Positions 47,310 through 59,700 of a stretch of 64,000 nucleotides of DNA are shown here, one piece after another. The position numbers and the translations under genes are program-made. Origin of the DNA: Tetrastigma voinierianum (Eukaryota > Streptophyta > Magnoliopsida > Vitales > Vitaceae). Each line of letters starts with the position of its first letter. Positions within the stretch are counted from its first letter, which is position 1. Location of the stretch: positions 682,001 through 746,000 of the forward strand of contig JAEQBH010002347.1 in the NCBI GenBank assembly GCA_016808115.1. The letters run 5' to 3'. Under the pieces are notes generated by a model, which saw nothing but the letters and a program-made list of their open reading frames with translations, was not told the DNA's origin and ran no database searches.

Positions 47310-50300
47310 TGTAACACCTCGAAATATACCCTAGCAGTTTTCGGACTTGTTTAGGGTATATTATAAGCTAAATATGAATTTTCGGAAATAAAATAAGAGA
47401 CCCGAAATGGATATTAGTGACAAGGGTAAAGTGGTTATTACCACTTGAGGACATAAATGGCATAAATCAATAAGTTAATATGCAATTATGGAATTTGTGA
47501 AAATATGGGATGACAAAAATAGAAATTTAATAAGTTAGGGTGCAAATAGAAGAGAAATGGGGGACCAAGATGCAAAAATGAGAAAAGAAATTAAAAATGA
47601 CTTGGCCAAACATGGCCTTAACAAAACATGGATTTAAGACCAAATTTGGTCTCAAATTGGGGAGAGAACCGTAGAGAGGGAGAGAAGAGAAGAGGAAAAG
47701 AGAGAAGAAGAGGAAGAGGAAGAGAAGAAGAAGAGAAGAGAAGTTCAAGCAAGATCAAAGGTATGGAACTTTGGATTTTTGGTATGGAACTATGACTATT
47801 AACATGAATATATGTTTTGGGTTGTATGGAACAACCTTGGATAAGGATTTCTTCAATTGATTTTTCTAGGGTTTCATCCTAACCTTAAAATTATGGAAAG
47901 TATGGTTGGTAAAACCTTAAATAGCACAAGAAAGTATAATCCTCCTTTCAGGTTGGATTCATGGTTTAATTGAGAATAATTGAGTTAGGGTTTAGAACAA
48001 ACCCTAACTAATCATCATGTTTGGTTTATGTATGGGTTATTACCCATATTAGAGTTGCTTTGAGAGAAAATCATGAAAGGTTTTGAAGAAAGATATGTAT
48101 TGAATGATAATTTGAGTAGAAAAGTAGATTATGCATGAATTCCGAGTGGTCTCAACGTTGTTTATGGAGTATTGCTGATTTGGGTATCAACATATGAAAA
48201 ATGGGAGAAAAACACACATTCTCGGGGTATTTTTCTAAGTGATACGTACCTACACCTTGAACATGTACCGTACACCCTTCCGTATCTCGACCTATACCCC
48301 AGATGTGTCACACATGTACCGGTACACCCTGCTCTATTTTGACCAGCTTTCGTGATTTTAGACATAACTTTCTCTACTTTATCCCATTTGAGTGGGATTC
48401 AAGTGGCTAATTAAACTAGACTTCAAGGAAAAACAAACATCCATAAATAGGTAACTTCCAATTCTGATTATATGGCCTAAAAATTCACTAAAGTAAAAGC
48501 TGTTCAGCTAAATTTTTGGTTCTGTTTGAACATAGAGAATCTCGGCTGTTTAGGACATAACCTGAGTTTGGTGTCTGATTTGGGTGATTCCAATTAGAGA
48601 AGAACCCTTAGCACATTAGCTTTAAAGGAGTGCTGTGAAGAACATGTCAACATGAAAAGCCCCAAGCACATCCCTAAAACAGCTTTATAAACAATGTCGG
48701 TTCGGCTGAGTGTCAGGTTTCGATCGTCATAAGAAATGGTGAGTCTCCAAAGCCGGGATATCCCCCGTGGTCAGGAATTCCATCCACTGTAATAAGATTC
48801 GTGAAGTGCAGTCATGCAAGACCATGAAATTATATTTATTTCCTCGCAGATGCAATGCCATTCTGTGGTGCTGGCAGAAGCGCAAGGTGACAGTGAATGA
48901 AAACAATAAAATATGTAAAATGCAACATGTGAGCAATGTGTTCAAGAAACATGAATGTGATATGGAAAATGGAAAACTGAACTGAAACATGAATATGAAT
49001 ATGATAGTAATTTGTCATGAACATATGTAATGGTTAAGTTATATATGATTATTATTATCACATATAACTTAAAATGATAACAAATGATAGGAAATATATG
49101 AATGAGCATACGGAATGAATATATGAATGAGAATACATGAACAGTACATGATGAATGTAACGAGCAGGCGAACGAGGATACGTGAAAATGAGGAGGCGAA
49201 TGGAGTATACGTGAATGAGCATATGAAATAAGTACATAGATTGAGTATATTTTGAAAGATGAATATCTAAAGTGAAATTGGGAATTCAAATGTGATTATG
49301 ATCTAAGCAGGAACATCAGAAATATATATAAGTATATATACATTATTTAATATTGTTATTCGAAGCCATTACACATATGTACGTAGTATTTCAACTATAA
49401 GTGAAATATTCCCCGCATAAAAAACGATTCAAATGTATCATTAATGGGATCAACATGCACGGATTCATCTTCAATCAATTGGCCATGAAGGTAACCTGCG
49501 TACTTGTTAAATGCGAAATCACATTGTTACCGAATGGTCACAAAATGCATATGATCTTCATCACCAACCAAATCGTCGTGAATGCCTAATTCTATATAGC
49601 CATATGTGACGCGGTGAGGCTGAAATGCGAGACCGCCATTGTTATCGCACACGAGCAACGTAAGCGATTCAACAATCGACCGCCGCGAATGGTCAATTCT
49701 ATAAATAAAGCTAATCATATCGCAACGACATCACATCATACTTCCAATGAAAACGTACAGATTCAACAATCAATTCGTCATGAATGGGTCACTCCTATAG
49801 TCAGCGAATCACCGCATCGCTAAATCACATTGCTACTGAATGACAAACGTATAGATTCGTAATAACCAGACCGCCATGAACGCCTAATTTGTTGTTTCAA
49901 GGTGTGAGACGGCGGATATTGGACGTGAGATCAAGACACAGTTACTCACACGACAGTCGGACAGTATTCAACAATCTAATCGCCATGAATGTCAATTTAT
50001 AGTCAAAGTGAATCATAACAGAATGTACGCGGTAAATTGCTACTGCTACTCATCGACAACAAGATGTGATTCATCAACTCGAATCGCCAGAATGCCCACT
50101 TATAGTCATATAGACAGAGGAACGTGAAATTCACATTGCTACCGCACGATAAAATAGTATCGTGATTCTACCAACCCCAATTCCATGCCGTGATGATTTA
50201 TATTATATGTGAAATCACAAACCGTAGTTAAACAACGCGCTGAAAAGTATTTTGTATAAGTATCTTTTACATTGTAATGATATTGTATAAAGATTATTAT

Positions 50301-51490
50301 TTTGGTAAATGTATTTGGTTAAATGTGAATGTTATGGGTCTTTCGAATTTGTGTTTATGGGATTGCCCGAAATGAAGTGTTTGACAATTAAAAGTCTAAA
50401 ATGGAATAACAATAACAAAATGTTGTGGAAGATACCGAAAAAATGTCTGTGAGTAAAACTTGCCCGTGCTCGATCCGCCAACCCGTCAAGTCTTGTGATT
50501 CGTCGCATAATTTCTTGAAAACAAAATTTAATAAAACCAAATAAAATGTTTTGATTTGAAAATGTCGATAACCGCTCCGTAAATGATCCAATCCTGTCGA
50601 GTAGGGATCTTGGTCGCGACACTTTTGAAAATGAAAGTGAAACAAAATCATAACTAAAAGAGTGAAACCGGCATCCCGTATCATGAAATGCAATTGCTAG
50701 AGGGAGCTGATTAATGGCTTCGGGCCGTGAGCTAATGACAAGGTCTCATAACATGTATCGTATTAGCTCGATTCACCGTATGTATCCTCGACATGGACAC
50801 ATCGACCGTCTGAATTGCTATCAGATATGCATAAGTTTGTTTCAATATGATTCTAACATGCCATACATGTGAATATATGAATCAAACCCCAGAAGACACA
50901 TTGTGAAGTAATAAAGGAACAAGATATAATGATATAACTTAAAAGGATGTAAATCTATACGATAACATGATACGAAGTAAGTCATGAAGAACAGTTTGCT
51001 ATATGCACATAGAAAAATAAATGTAAAAAAGATAGTGACTTTCGCATGATTATTGTTATCGGTCGTTACCGTTTCATATGTTCCCAACACGTGAAAAGCT
51101 TTAAAGACGGTGTTCAATCCGTAGGTACCAAGAGGAGATAAAGAGGATTGTGTGACATTCCACACCAAATAGAAGATGGCCATCCCGTAGATAGTGCTCA
51201 CCAACACCCAAGCCTCGCGATCTCTCGATGCTCAGAGTTTGGGCATGCACATGGCTAAGTACGAAAGCAAGAAATGACTAAAGATACGCTGTGGTCGATT
51301 TTGTACCTTGATACCACCCTAGTTCCTTGTATATATAAATGTGAATTTTCGTTATTACAAAAATTGCTCAGATACCACAGTATAAGTTCATCTCTCGAAA
51401 AAAAAAAAAAAAAAAATTGCAAAGAGCCTCCAAGATATGGTTTTTCACCGAATCGGTCTCGGATTCGCCTAATCGAGCAGACCCAAACCT
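47310..51490 (+). repeat. LTR D1, about 4.2 kb (Tekay/Del-like)
   Basis: It begins TGTAACACCTCGAAATATAC at 47310, directly after Tat integrase code. It aligns along its whole length with 51807-55755 (shared blocks gaaatggggg, gtatggaactatgactatta, catgtaccggtacaccct, gttatgggtctttcgaattt). The right border near cgagcagaccca is estimated from where the two copies stop matching. Confidence 0.8.
49450..50230. repeat. 94-111 bp tandem repeat inside LTR D1
   Basis: gattcaacaa-like landmarks recur at 49666, 49760, 49854, 49965, 50068 and 50163. Units share cgccatgaatg, tatagccatatgtgag and aaatcacattgctacc blocks. The array also exists in LTR D2 (about 53930-54370). Confidence 0.8.
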
Positions 51491-51806
51491 GCATGCGACA
51501 GCCGCAGACGTAGCCTGCGCCAGCGCTTCCGAGCCTATGTTTAGGCTGCCTGAGTGCCACAAGTAAGCGATTCTGCACATGTAGATAAGATGTAGTTATA
51601 AAGCATACGATAAACGTATCTACTAGTGATGGGATGTCCCAGGTTATGCATAGATGATACCGTGCTTATAATACGACATAGAGAATAGAAACGAAAAGAA
51701 GTATAAGAAATGTCATATGTAAGATATGAAAAGAAAGGACTTGACATGGAACGCATTAAAGAACATAGCATGAATTTCGAGGACGAAATTCTTATGCGAG
51801 GGAGAG
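51491..51806 (+). other. Very short internal remnant between two 4 kb LTRs
   Basis: It ends aatttcgaggacgaaattct, tatgcgagggagag: the text that closes pol in many plant chromoviruses, followed by a purine tract, directly before LTR D2. Apart from this the roughly 315 bp has no pol, gag or primer site that I can see, so essentially the whole internal region of this element has been deleted. Confidence 0.7.
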
Positions 51807-54800
51807 TCGCACACTCGAATATACCCTAAAGAATTTAGCAGATATTATAAAGCCTGGGGCATGAATTTTCGAATAAAATTAGAGACCCGAAATGAATATA
51901 TTAGGAGACAAGGGGTAAAGTGGTCACACTGAGGACATAAATGGCATAACCAATGTTGATATGCAATTATGGAAATTGTGAAAAGCATTTTGACGCAAAA
52001 TAGAAATTTAATAAGCTAGTACAAATGTAAGAGAAATGGGGGGACCAGATGCAAAAATGAGAAAAGAAATTAAATGACTCGCCAAATATGGCCTTAACAA
52101 AAACATGGATTTAAGACCAAATTCGTCTCAAATCGGGGAGAGAACTTGTAGAGGGAGAGAAGAGAAGAGGAAAAGAGAGAAGAAGAGGAAGAGGAAGAGA
52201 AATAAGAAGAGAAGCTGGAGAAGTTCGCTGCAAGATCAAAGGTATGGAACTTTGGATTTTTGGTATGGAACTATGACTATTAATATGAATATATGTTTCT
52301 GTGGGTTGCATGGAACAACCTCGGATAAGGATTTCTTCACTGATTTTCTGTGCCTCATCCCAACCTTGCATCTATGGAAAGTAGAAGTTGGTAAAACTCT
52401 TAAATAGCACAAGAAAAGTAGTTAATCCTCCCTCAGGTCGATTCATGGTTTAATTGAGACACTCCAGCTTAGTATTGTAACAAACCCTAACTAATCATCA
52501 TGTTTGGTTTATGTATGGGTTATTACCCATATTAGAGTTGCTTTGAGAGAAAATCATGAAAGGTTTTGAAGAAAGATATGTATTGAATGATAATTTGAGT
52601 AGAAAAGAGATTATAAGATGAATTTGGAGTGGTCTCAACATGTTTATGGAGTATCAAGTTGATTTTGGGGTATCAATATATGGAAAATGGGAGAAAAACA
52701 CACATTTTGGGCATTTTCGGTGACATGTACCAAGACATCTAGAACATGTACCGGTACACCCTTCCGTAATTGAACCTATACTTACAAACAGACATGTACC
52801 GGTACACCCTCGCCTATTTTGACCCAGGCTGTATTTTAGACATAACTTTCTCATTTCTTATCCGATTTGAGTGATTCAAGTGGCTAATTAAACTAGACTT
52901 CAAGGAAAAACAAACATCCAGAAATAGGTACCTTCCAATTCTGATTATATGTGGCCTAAAAATTCACTCAAAGTGGTGCCATGTTCAAGCCAAATTTCTG
53001 GTTCTGTTTTTGAACATAGAGTAGTCCGGGTTGTTTAGGACATAACTCGAGTTTTGGTGCTCCGATTTGGGTGATTCCAATTGGAGAAGAACCCTTAGCA
53101 CATTAGCTTTAAAGGAGTACAAATATGGAGTCAAGACACTGGAAAATGAGTATTACAACTGTCCCAAGTGTAATATTGGTAAATTGACTAGTTTGGCATG
53201 AAAATGCCATAACTTTAGTTTGGATGATCCGATTGGAATGATTCCAATTTCTAAGTAATGTAGATTCGTAGAGGAATAAGAACACATGAATGAGGTGTGA
53301 TTTCATAGACATCATACTTTAGAAGTATATGAAGTGCCATGTGTAAATAGTAGGCATGAAACAAGGAAATATAGAAAATGCAACATGTATAAATGTGTCT
53401 ATGAAACATGAATGTGATATGGAAAAATGAAAACGAATCAAACATGAATATGAATATGATAGGTAATTTTTCATGAACACATAATTCGTTAAAAGAGTAT
53501 ATGATTATTATCACATATAACCAGAAAATGAGCAATAAATGATAGGAAATATAAGGAATGAGTATATTTGAATGAATATAAGGAATGAGAATACATGAAA
53601 TGAGTATACGTGGAATGAGTGATAAGAATCAGTATACGAAATGAGTGGCAAGAATGAGTATACGAAATGGTGTTAAGGAATGGGGTATACGTGAATGAGT
53701 ATATGACATAAGTATTATTAGATTGAGATAATCTTTGAAAAGATAATACGAAAGTGAAATTGGAATTCAAATGTGATTATGATCGATTATGAATGCTAAT
53801 TGTGAAATATATATAAGTATATATACATTGATTTGAATTATTGTTATTCGAAATGTTTGTCAAACATATGCACGGTGCATGTATTTGAACTATATGAAAT
53901 TTTCTCGCATAAAAGTAAATCGATTCGAATGTATCATTGAACGACCAACATGACTAGATTCACCAATTGAATTTGGCCATGAAGGTAACCGTAATTAGCG
54001 AATGCGAAATCACATTATACCCACGACAAACATATCCAACAACCGACCGCTGAATGCCAAATTTATAGCCATATGTAGACGGCTGATATTGACGCTAGAC
54101 ACATTGCATCGGGACGACAAACAGATGGTGATTCAACAACTCGACCACACGATCGCCAATTATACGCTAATCATATCAAGAATGCGAAATCAAGATTAAG
54201 TATCAATGATGAAATATGACAGGATTCACTAACCAAATTCACAGCGACCGCCGACTTCTATAGTCATATGTGAGACGATAATATAGAATGTGAAATGACA
54301 TTGCTACCACGACAAATGACAGATTCACCAACTGAATTCGCCGGATGTTGATTCTATAGCCATATGTGAAATCACAAACCTAAAAGCTAAACAAACGGGT
54401 ATTGAAAAGTGTATTTGTATAAGTATCTTTTACATCGTTATCGCATATCAGATAAAGGCATTATTTTTGGTAAATGCATTTTGTTAAATGTGAATGTTAT
54501 GGGTCTTTTGAATTTGTAAAGTGCTTATGATCGCCTAAATGGCGTTTCACAGAATTAAAAAGTCTAAATGGAATAACACAAACAAAAATGTTTTTGAAGA
54601 TAATTGAAATGAGTAAATCTGCCCACTGATCCGCCAACCCGGTTAAGTCGGGATTTGGGTCGCGTGACACTTTTTGAAAACAAAATTTAATAAACCAAAC
54701 AAAAATGTTTTGATTGAAATGCTCTGAGTAAACCTGCCCACTTGATCCGCTAACCCAAGTCAAGCTCGAGGATTCGGGGTCGCTGGCACTTTTTAAAAAT

Positions 54801-55755
54801 AAAAATTTAATAAAACCAAACAAAATGTTTTGATTGAAAATGTCGGAGTAAACCGGGCTCCAGCTTGGATCCGCCAACCGGGTCGAGTCGGGGATTCGGG
54901 TCGCGACACTTTTGAAAATGAAAATTAAATAAAACGATAACTAAAAGAATTAAACGGCATCCGCATCATGAAATGTGTAATTGCTGGGGAGGAGTTGATT
55001 AACGCTTCACTGATAATGATAAGTAGTCTAATATGTATTAGATACAGTTTGATTTGACCCCCGTATGTATCTCGAGCATGACATTGGACTGCTTTGGACT
55101 TGCCACATTGTATAATGCCGTATAAGTTTGTTTTGAATATGATCCGACATGCCATACATGTAGAAGATATGAATTAAAACCCGTAAAAGACATGACACGT
55201 GGAAAAGAACAAGATAATGATATGGAATCAAAGGATAAAATCTACATGTGGCGGCTATGATATGAGTTAGAAGTCACGTAAGAATAGGCTTCATATGCAT
55301 ATGAAAAGTAAAATGTAAAAAGATAGTGACGTAGCGACATTGTTATTGGTCGCTATCGTCTATATGTTCCCAATTAAGCGTAGTTTAGCACGTGTCTAAT
55401 CCAGGTAGGTACCGAAGAGGGGATAAAGAGGACAGATTACTCCACACCGCCAAGACGCTATCTCAGAGATAGGTGCTCACCAACACTGTTTTCCGCAATC
55501 TCTGATGTTTGTATTAGATATGTACATGTATAAGTATCAGATAAACGGGACTTAGTATACGCGGTATTGATTTTAATGGATACCACTCTCGGGTGGTAGT
55601 TCCTTTGTATATATAAATGATTTTTGGTTATTAAAATTGCTCGTGATACCACGTATAAGTTCAAATTAAAAAAAAAAACAGTAAAAAGTCTCAAGATATG
55701 CCTTTGCACCTCAAACCGTTCGATTCGCTAATCGGTCGGACCGAATCTGGGGAAG
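51807..55755 (+). repeat. LTR D2, about 3.9 kb
   Basis: It begins tcgcacactcgaatatacc, the counterpart of the D1 start with mutations, and follows a purine tract. It matches D1 up to about cggtcggaccgaa. It includes the 94-111 bp repeat (about 53930-54370) and a gaatgagtatacg minisatellite (53555-53720). Confidence 0.8.
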
Positions 55756-58572
55756 TGATGACTTCTCCATTGTCGATGCTTACTAAGGGTTGAGTAAAGC
55801 CACAGAATCGCCTCGACACCCCTTCCTAGTGACAGAATCGCCAAGAACTCCACAGAACCTCCCACCAAGCCTCTCGCTCTGACCGACAAGTTACCATATA
55901 GTTAAGCCGTTAAACTGCTGAAACTATTTGGAAAACGGGTTGGCATACCTTTTCACTTTTCTATCAAAATCACACCTTTAGATTTAACGAAAAACCGGCA
56001 AAGATACTGGATCGCACGGTGGTCGGCTCCAAAATACAAAAATCACCCGTGATAAAACAAAAATACACCTCATGTTTTCCAAATGTCCAACTATAACAAT
56101 AAAGGACCTCTGGTCCTCATCAAAATATAAGATAAGGATCAATCAAATATTAGTTTATCGCAACCTGTTTTTTCTCAAAACCATGCATGAATATTTTACA
56201 AAAGATATTTATATATACAAAATGCCACATTTTAACTTTTACTAGTTTTAATTTACACCTTATCTTATATATAATCACAACACAACGTCTAGGATCGAGA
56301 ATCCTGGAAAGGTCTTTTCTGGCTTCGTGACTCGCACCGAAAAATTATTTAAAACAAAGAAAACTACGAGCGCCAAACGGCTCAACAGCACGGCGTCGCA
56401 AAATGCCGGGCTGGTCATTGCTTCAGACTCCTATGAATCAGACATAAATGGTCAGAAAACCGCTTATGAGAAAACCGAGTTTTTGCTATGAAACCATTTC
56501 AAAACCCGCTCAAAACTATTTATGTTGTTGAAACCGCTTTTGCTATCGAAAAACCGCTCAAAACTAATTTTACCGGGCCGAAATATGCGTTTTGAAAATT
56601 ATTTCGCCGTTGAAAACCTGCTTCTGGTGGTTAATATCTGAAAGTGCTATACTGGAAATCAGTACCAACCACTGTGGCCCATTTTCAAATACCCTAGAAG
56701 TGATGCCTCTAACCCTGACCCGGCATCGGTAGGTGAACCCGGAACACTACCCTGGCCAGATGGTTCCAAGGAACACCTGCGGGATCTATATAGCATAACG
56801 GAACTCCTGAACCAAAATGCTCTGGCGAGGGAACCTCGAACCAACACCTCATCGCTACGCATCAAGTCGCGCTAACTATATACACTCGAATGCAAAGAGG
56901 CGACTCACTATATAAATATACTATATCTAACCCCCAATTGCCGACCAGGCAATATAGTTAGTCATAATATCCCATAACCTTGCCACACAATCCAAATACA
57001 TCTCGACCTAAACTGAGTTTTCGCACATCTAGGGTTTTGCTAAACTAAAGCAAATCATTTCTTAAATACCGAATCGAACTTTTCTCACGAGTATAACAAT
57101 TTGGAGGTAATAAAATTCTGTTTATAAATTGTATGCCAAAGCACTTTACAAACTTGTATACTATAAACACTTTCATTTAGAAAAATGATTTCAGCATCTA
57201 CCTTTTTCTCCACTAATTTCTTTTCTTTCAAATCTTGTCAAGTTAATTCTAGATTCTCGTTTGATGCTCAATTCGCCTACATAATTCATTCAAATTACTT
57301 AAAAATGCCCTCGGTCAACTGCTTTAACCATAAACACATTGCGCTTCAAAGAACTATATCGAACTAACTTCGATTCCCACTTCAAAACTTTACGTGCTAG
57401 TCCGGTCTCAATATGGACATCGATAATATGATGTGAAATTGACCAAAATGTCCATACACATTAAATGCCCCATAAAAACTATCTATTTTAGCAAACTTTT
57501 GACTTAAGGGACTTTCCATATAGTCTAAAAATACCCGAAACATTTTTGAAAATTCTGTCCGACTTATCCGACTACACTTCTGAAATTTCAATCAAAACCT
57601 ATTCAGCAACAAGTTCCTAAATTCAGCCCCGACTGTCTAACACAAATCTCTAAAATTCAAAAATTCCTAAAACTGGCCTGCACTTTAACCCAAGATACAC
57701 CTTTACTGCCTTCTAAGAAAATTTCAAGCCATTACATAACCTTGTGCTTGAAATAACACAAAGAGGGCAATTTTCTACCTTAAAGTTTGACAAAAGGCTA
57801 AGATATTGGTACCATGATAGCCTCTTCTCATGATACCCACTCTCTTGCCTCGGCTCCTCACTAACGCCTACACCTGTATTTCCATAGATCCGAGAAAGAA
57901 ACCAATGCGTGGCCAAAACTAAAAATCACGCCTCACTTCCTCTCTCTTCTGATTTCCCATCCGTCCACGCCTCCCCAGCTTTTAATGTTTTGATTTCTTT
58001 TTTTTTCTTTTTTTTTCTAATTATTATTCTTTTCTTTAAATTAGTTATTCTTATTATTTGCATCAATAATTTCGTATCGCTTCAATTCCGAGTCTATTTC
58101 TATCCCGAAAAATTTTATTTATCCTCATTGAATATTCTTAAATATTTGCCATTTTTCGAGATTTTCTAAAATCCTTGCTCGTGTTTCACTTAAACCCGTC
58201 ACTAGAAATTTAAAATATTCCGACTATCTCTGAATTCTTAACTAAACTTTCCGTTACTGATTCAAGCAAAGACCTAACTTAATCCAAGACAAACTGCTTC
58301 TCGTCATCCGAGATCTAGAGAATTTTCGAGACCTCCCGAACTATTTTTATAATTTATTATTATTTTTGTATTTATTTAAACTTCCATTAATTATATGTTT
58401 CACTCTCCTTACTTCTCTGAGGTCTATAGTGTGCCACAATTCTTGAAAACTTTATACCTTCACCCTTAAAGCAACTTTCAAAATTCTTATTATGGCACTA
58501 ATAATACTGAAGGTGTGTCTCCTAAGGCACATACCCAAGTTACACATACCGTACACCTGACTCGGTGTTACA
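55756..58572 (-). repeat. LTR E (3' LTR of a minus-strand chromovirus), left border uncertain
   Basis: The right end ctcggtgttaca (58561-58572) gives TGTAACACCGAG on the minus strand and is preceded in that direction by a polypurine tract and pol. The cgtcatccgagatctagaga block at about 58295 matches the other LTRs. A loose repeat of gaaaccgcttttgctat / aaaaccgctcaaaact occurs at 56450-56630. The left end lies somewhere near LTR D2 and was not resolved. Confidence 0.65.
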
Positions 58573-58587
58573 AATCCTCCTCCTACA
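58573..58587 (-). promoter_or_regulatory. Polypurine tract of chromovirus E
   Basis: tgtaggaggaggatt on the minus strand abuts LTR E, the expected plus-strand primer position. Confidence 0.75.
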
Positions 58588-58639
58588 TTTCATTCTAAAT
58601 GAACGAAAACTAATATAAAGATGATACCTTAATTTGAAA

Positions 58640-59700
58640 ACAATTGAGAGGATATGACTCACGCATCCGAGTTCCACTCCCACAACCTCTTTAACCATGA
58701 TTCCATAAAACTCTGACTAACTAATGACCTTATTCCGCAAACGCTTCAGATCTACCATCTCGCATGGGTCGCCCTTATAGGTCAATTATCCTTTAGTCTC
58801 TAATCACATCTCCGAGCACATGGGAGGGACTGAAATGTACTGGGCGAGCATGGATAAAGCATGGAACACATTATGGAACCTTAGACAACCCCAGGAAGGT
58901 CTAATCTATATGCTACTGGGTCCCACTCGCAATAATCCCTGTATGACCCTATGTATTTGGGCCTCGCTCTTCCGTTGCCTTCCAAATATGAGAACACCTT
59001 TCCAAGGGAAACTTGGCAAGACCCTATCGCCTACCTTAAACCTATCCCAACGTTGTCCGCATAACTTTTCGTCCCTGTCTCTGGCTATCTCTTGAGTCCG
59101 GTTCCTGACAACTGGATCTTATCTAAGGTAATCCCAGACTAACTCGCCTATCGCCTCCCTCTCCTACTTCATCCCAAAGATACTAGGAGTACGACACTTC
59201 GGGGCCATACAATGCTTCAAATGGAGCCAAGGCTCATACCGATTTGATAACCGTTGTCATAGCTAACCCATCGAGATAAAATGCGCATCCCGCCTTCCCT
59301 AACTCATCACGCATGCTCTAAGCATATCCCCAGTGTCTCGAATAGTTCTCTCCGACTCACCATCGGCCCGAGGATGGAAAGTCGCTAAAGTGCACTGAGT
59401 CCCCATGGTATCCCCGTAAACTGACCAAAATCCTGATGTGGCTGGGCCCTGGCCTCGAGACTATCAACATAGGAACACCATGTAATCTAACTATCTCTCC
59501 AGACATATAATCGGGGCCAACTTGTCCAACGGGTCATCATTGCTAACTGGGAGAAATGCGCTGATTTCGTTAGTCTATCCACTATCACCCATATGGCATC
59601 GTGTTGTCTCCGAGTTCTCGGAAGCCCGGTAACAAAATCCATAGTAATCTTATCCACTTCCATGTGAACTCCATACGATTCTTCCCGCGGCTTCCGGTGC
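58640..59700 (-). pseudogene. Chromovirus E integrase with chromodomain-like end
   Basis: In coding order: WKWxxxTMDF degraded near 59660, then DFVTGLPRTRRQHDAIWVIV and DRLTKSAHF (59640-59570), GTQCTLATFHPRADGESERT with the catalytic Glu (59400-59350), then QRWDRFKVGDRVL, VGPSS, VHNVFHALSMLAQYI, LTYKGDPCEMVDLKRLRNKV and ELGCVSHIL (59040-58660). These are the integrase core, the C-terminal domain and a chromodomain-like end of Tekay/Del elements. Stops and indels are frequent. Confidence 0.8.

Noticed and set aside
48767..49289. ORFs on both strands in LTR D1, including a His/Ser/Phe-rich minus-strand frame
   Set aside because: Low-complexity translation of gaatgagtatacg-type repeats; equivalent frames in LTR D2 are not conserved.
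49450..50230. Possible CRISPR-like array
   Set aside because: Units are adjacent, diverged and without a constant short repeat plus unique spacers; it is a tandem repeat within a plant LTR.
52105..52407. Plus-strand ORF with a Lys/Arg-rich run
   Set aside because: The run comes from the gagaagagaagagg purine tract in LTR D2; the equivalent in D1 is not an ORF of the same length.
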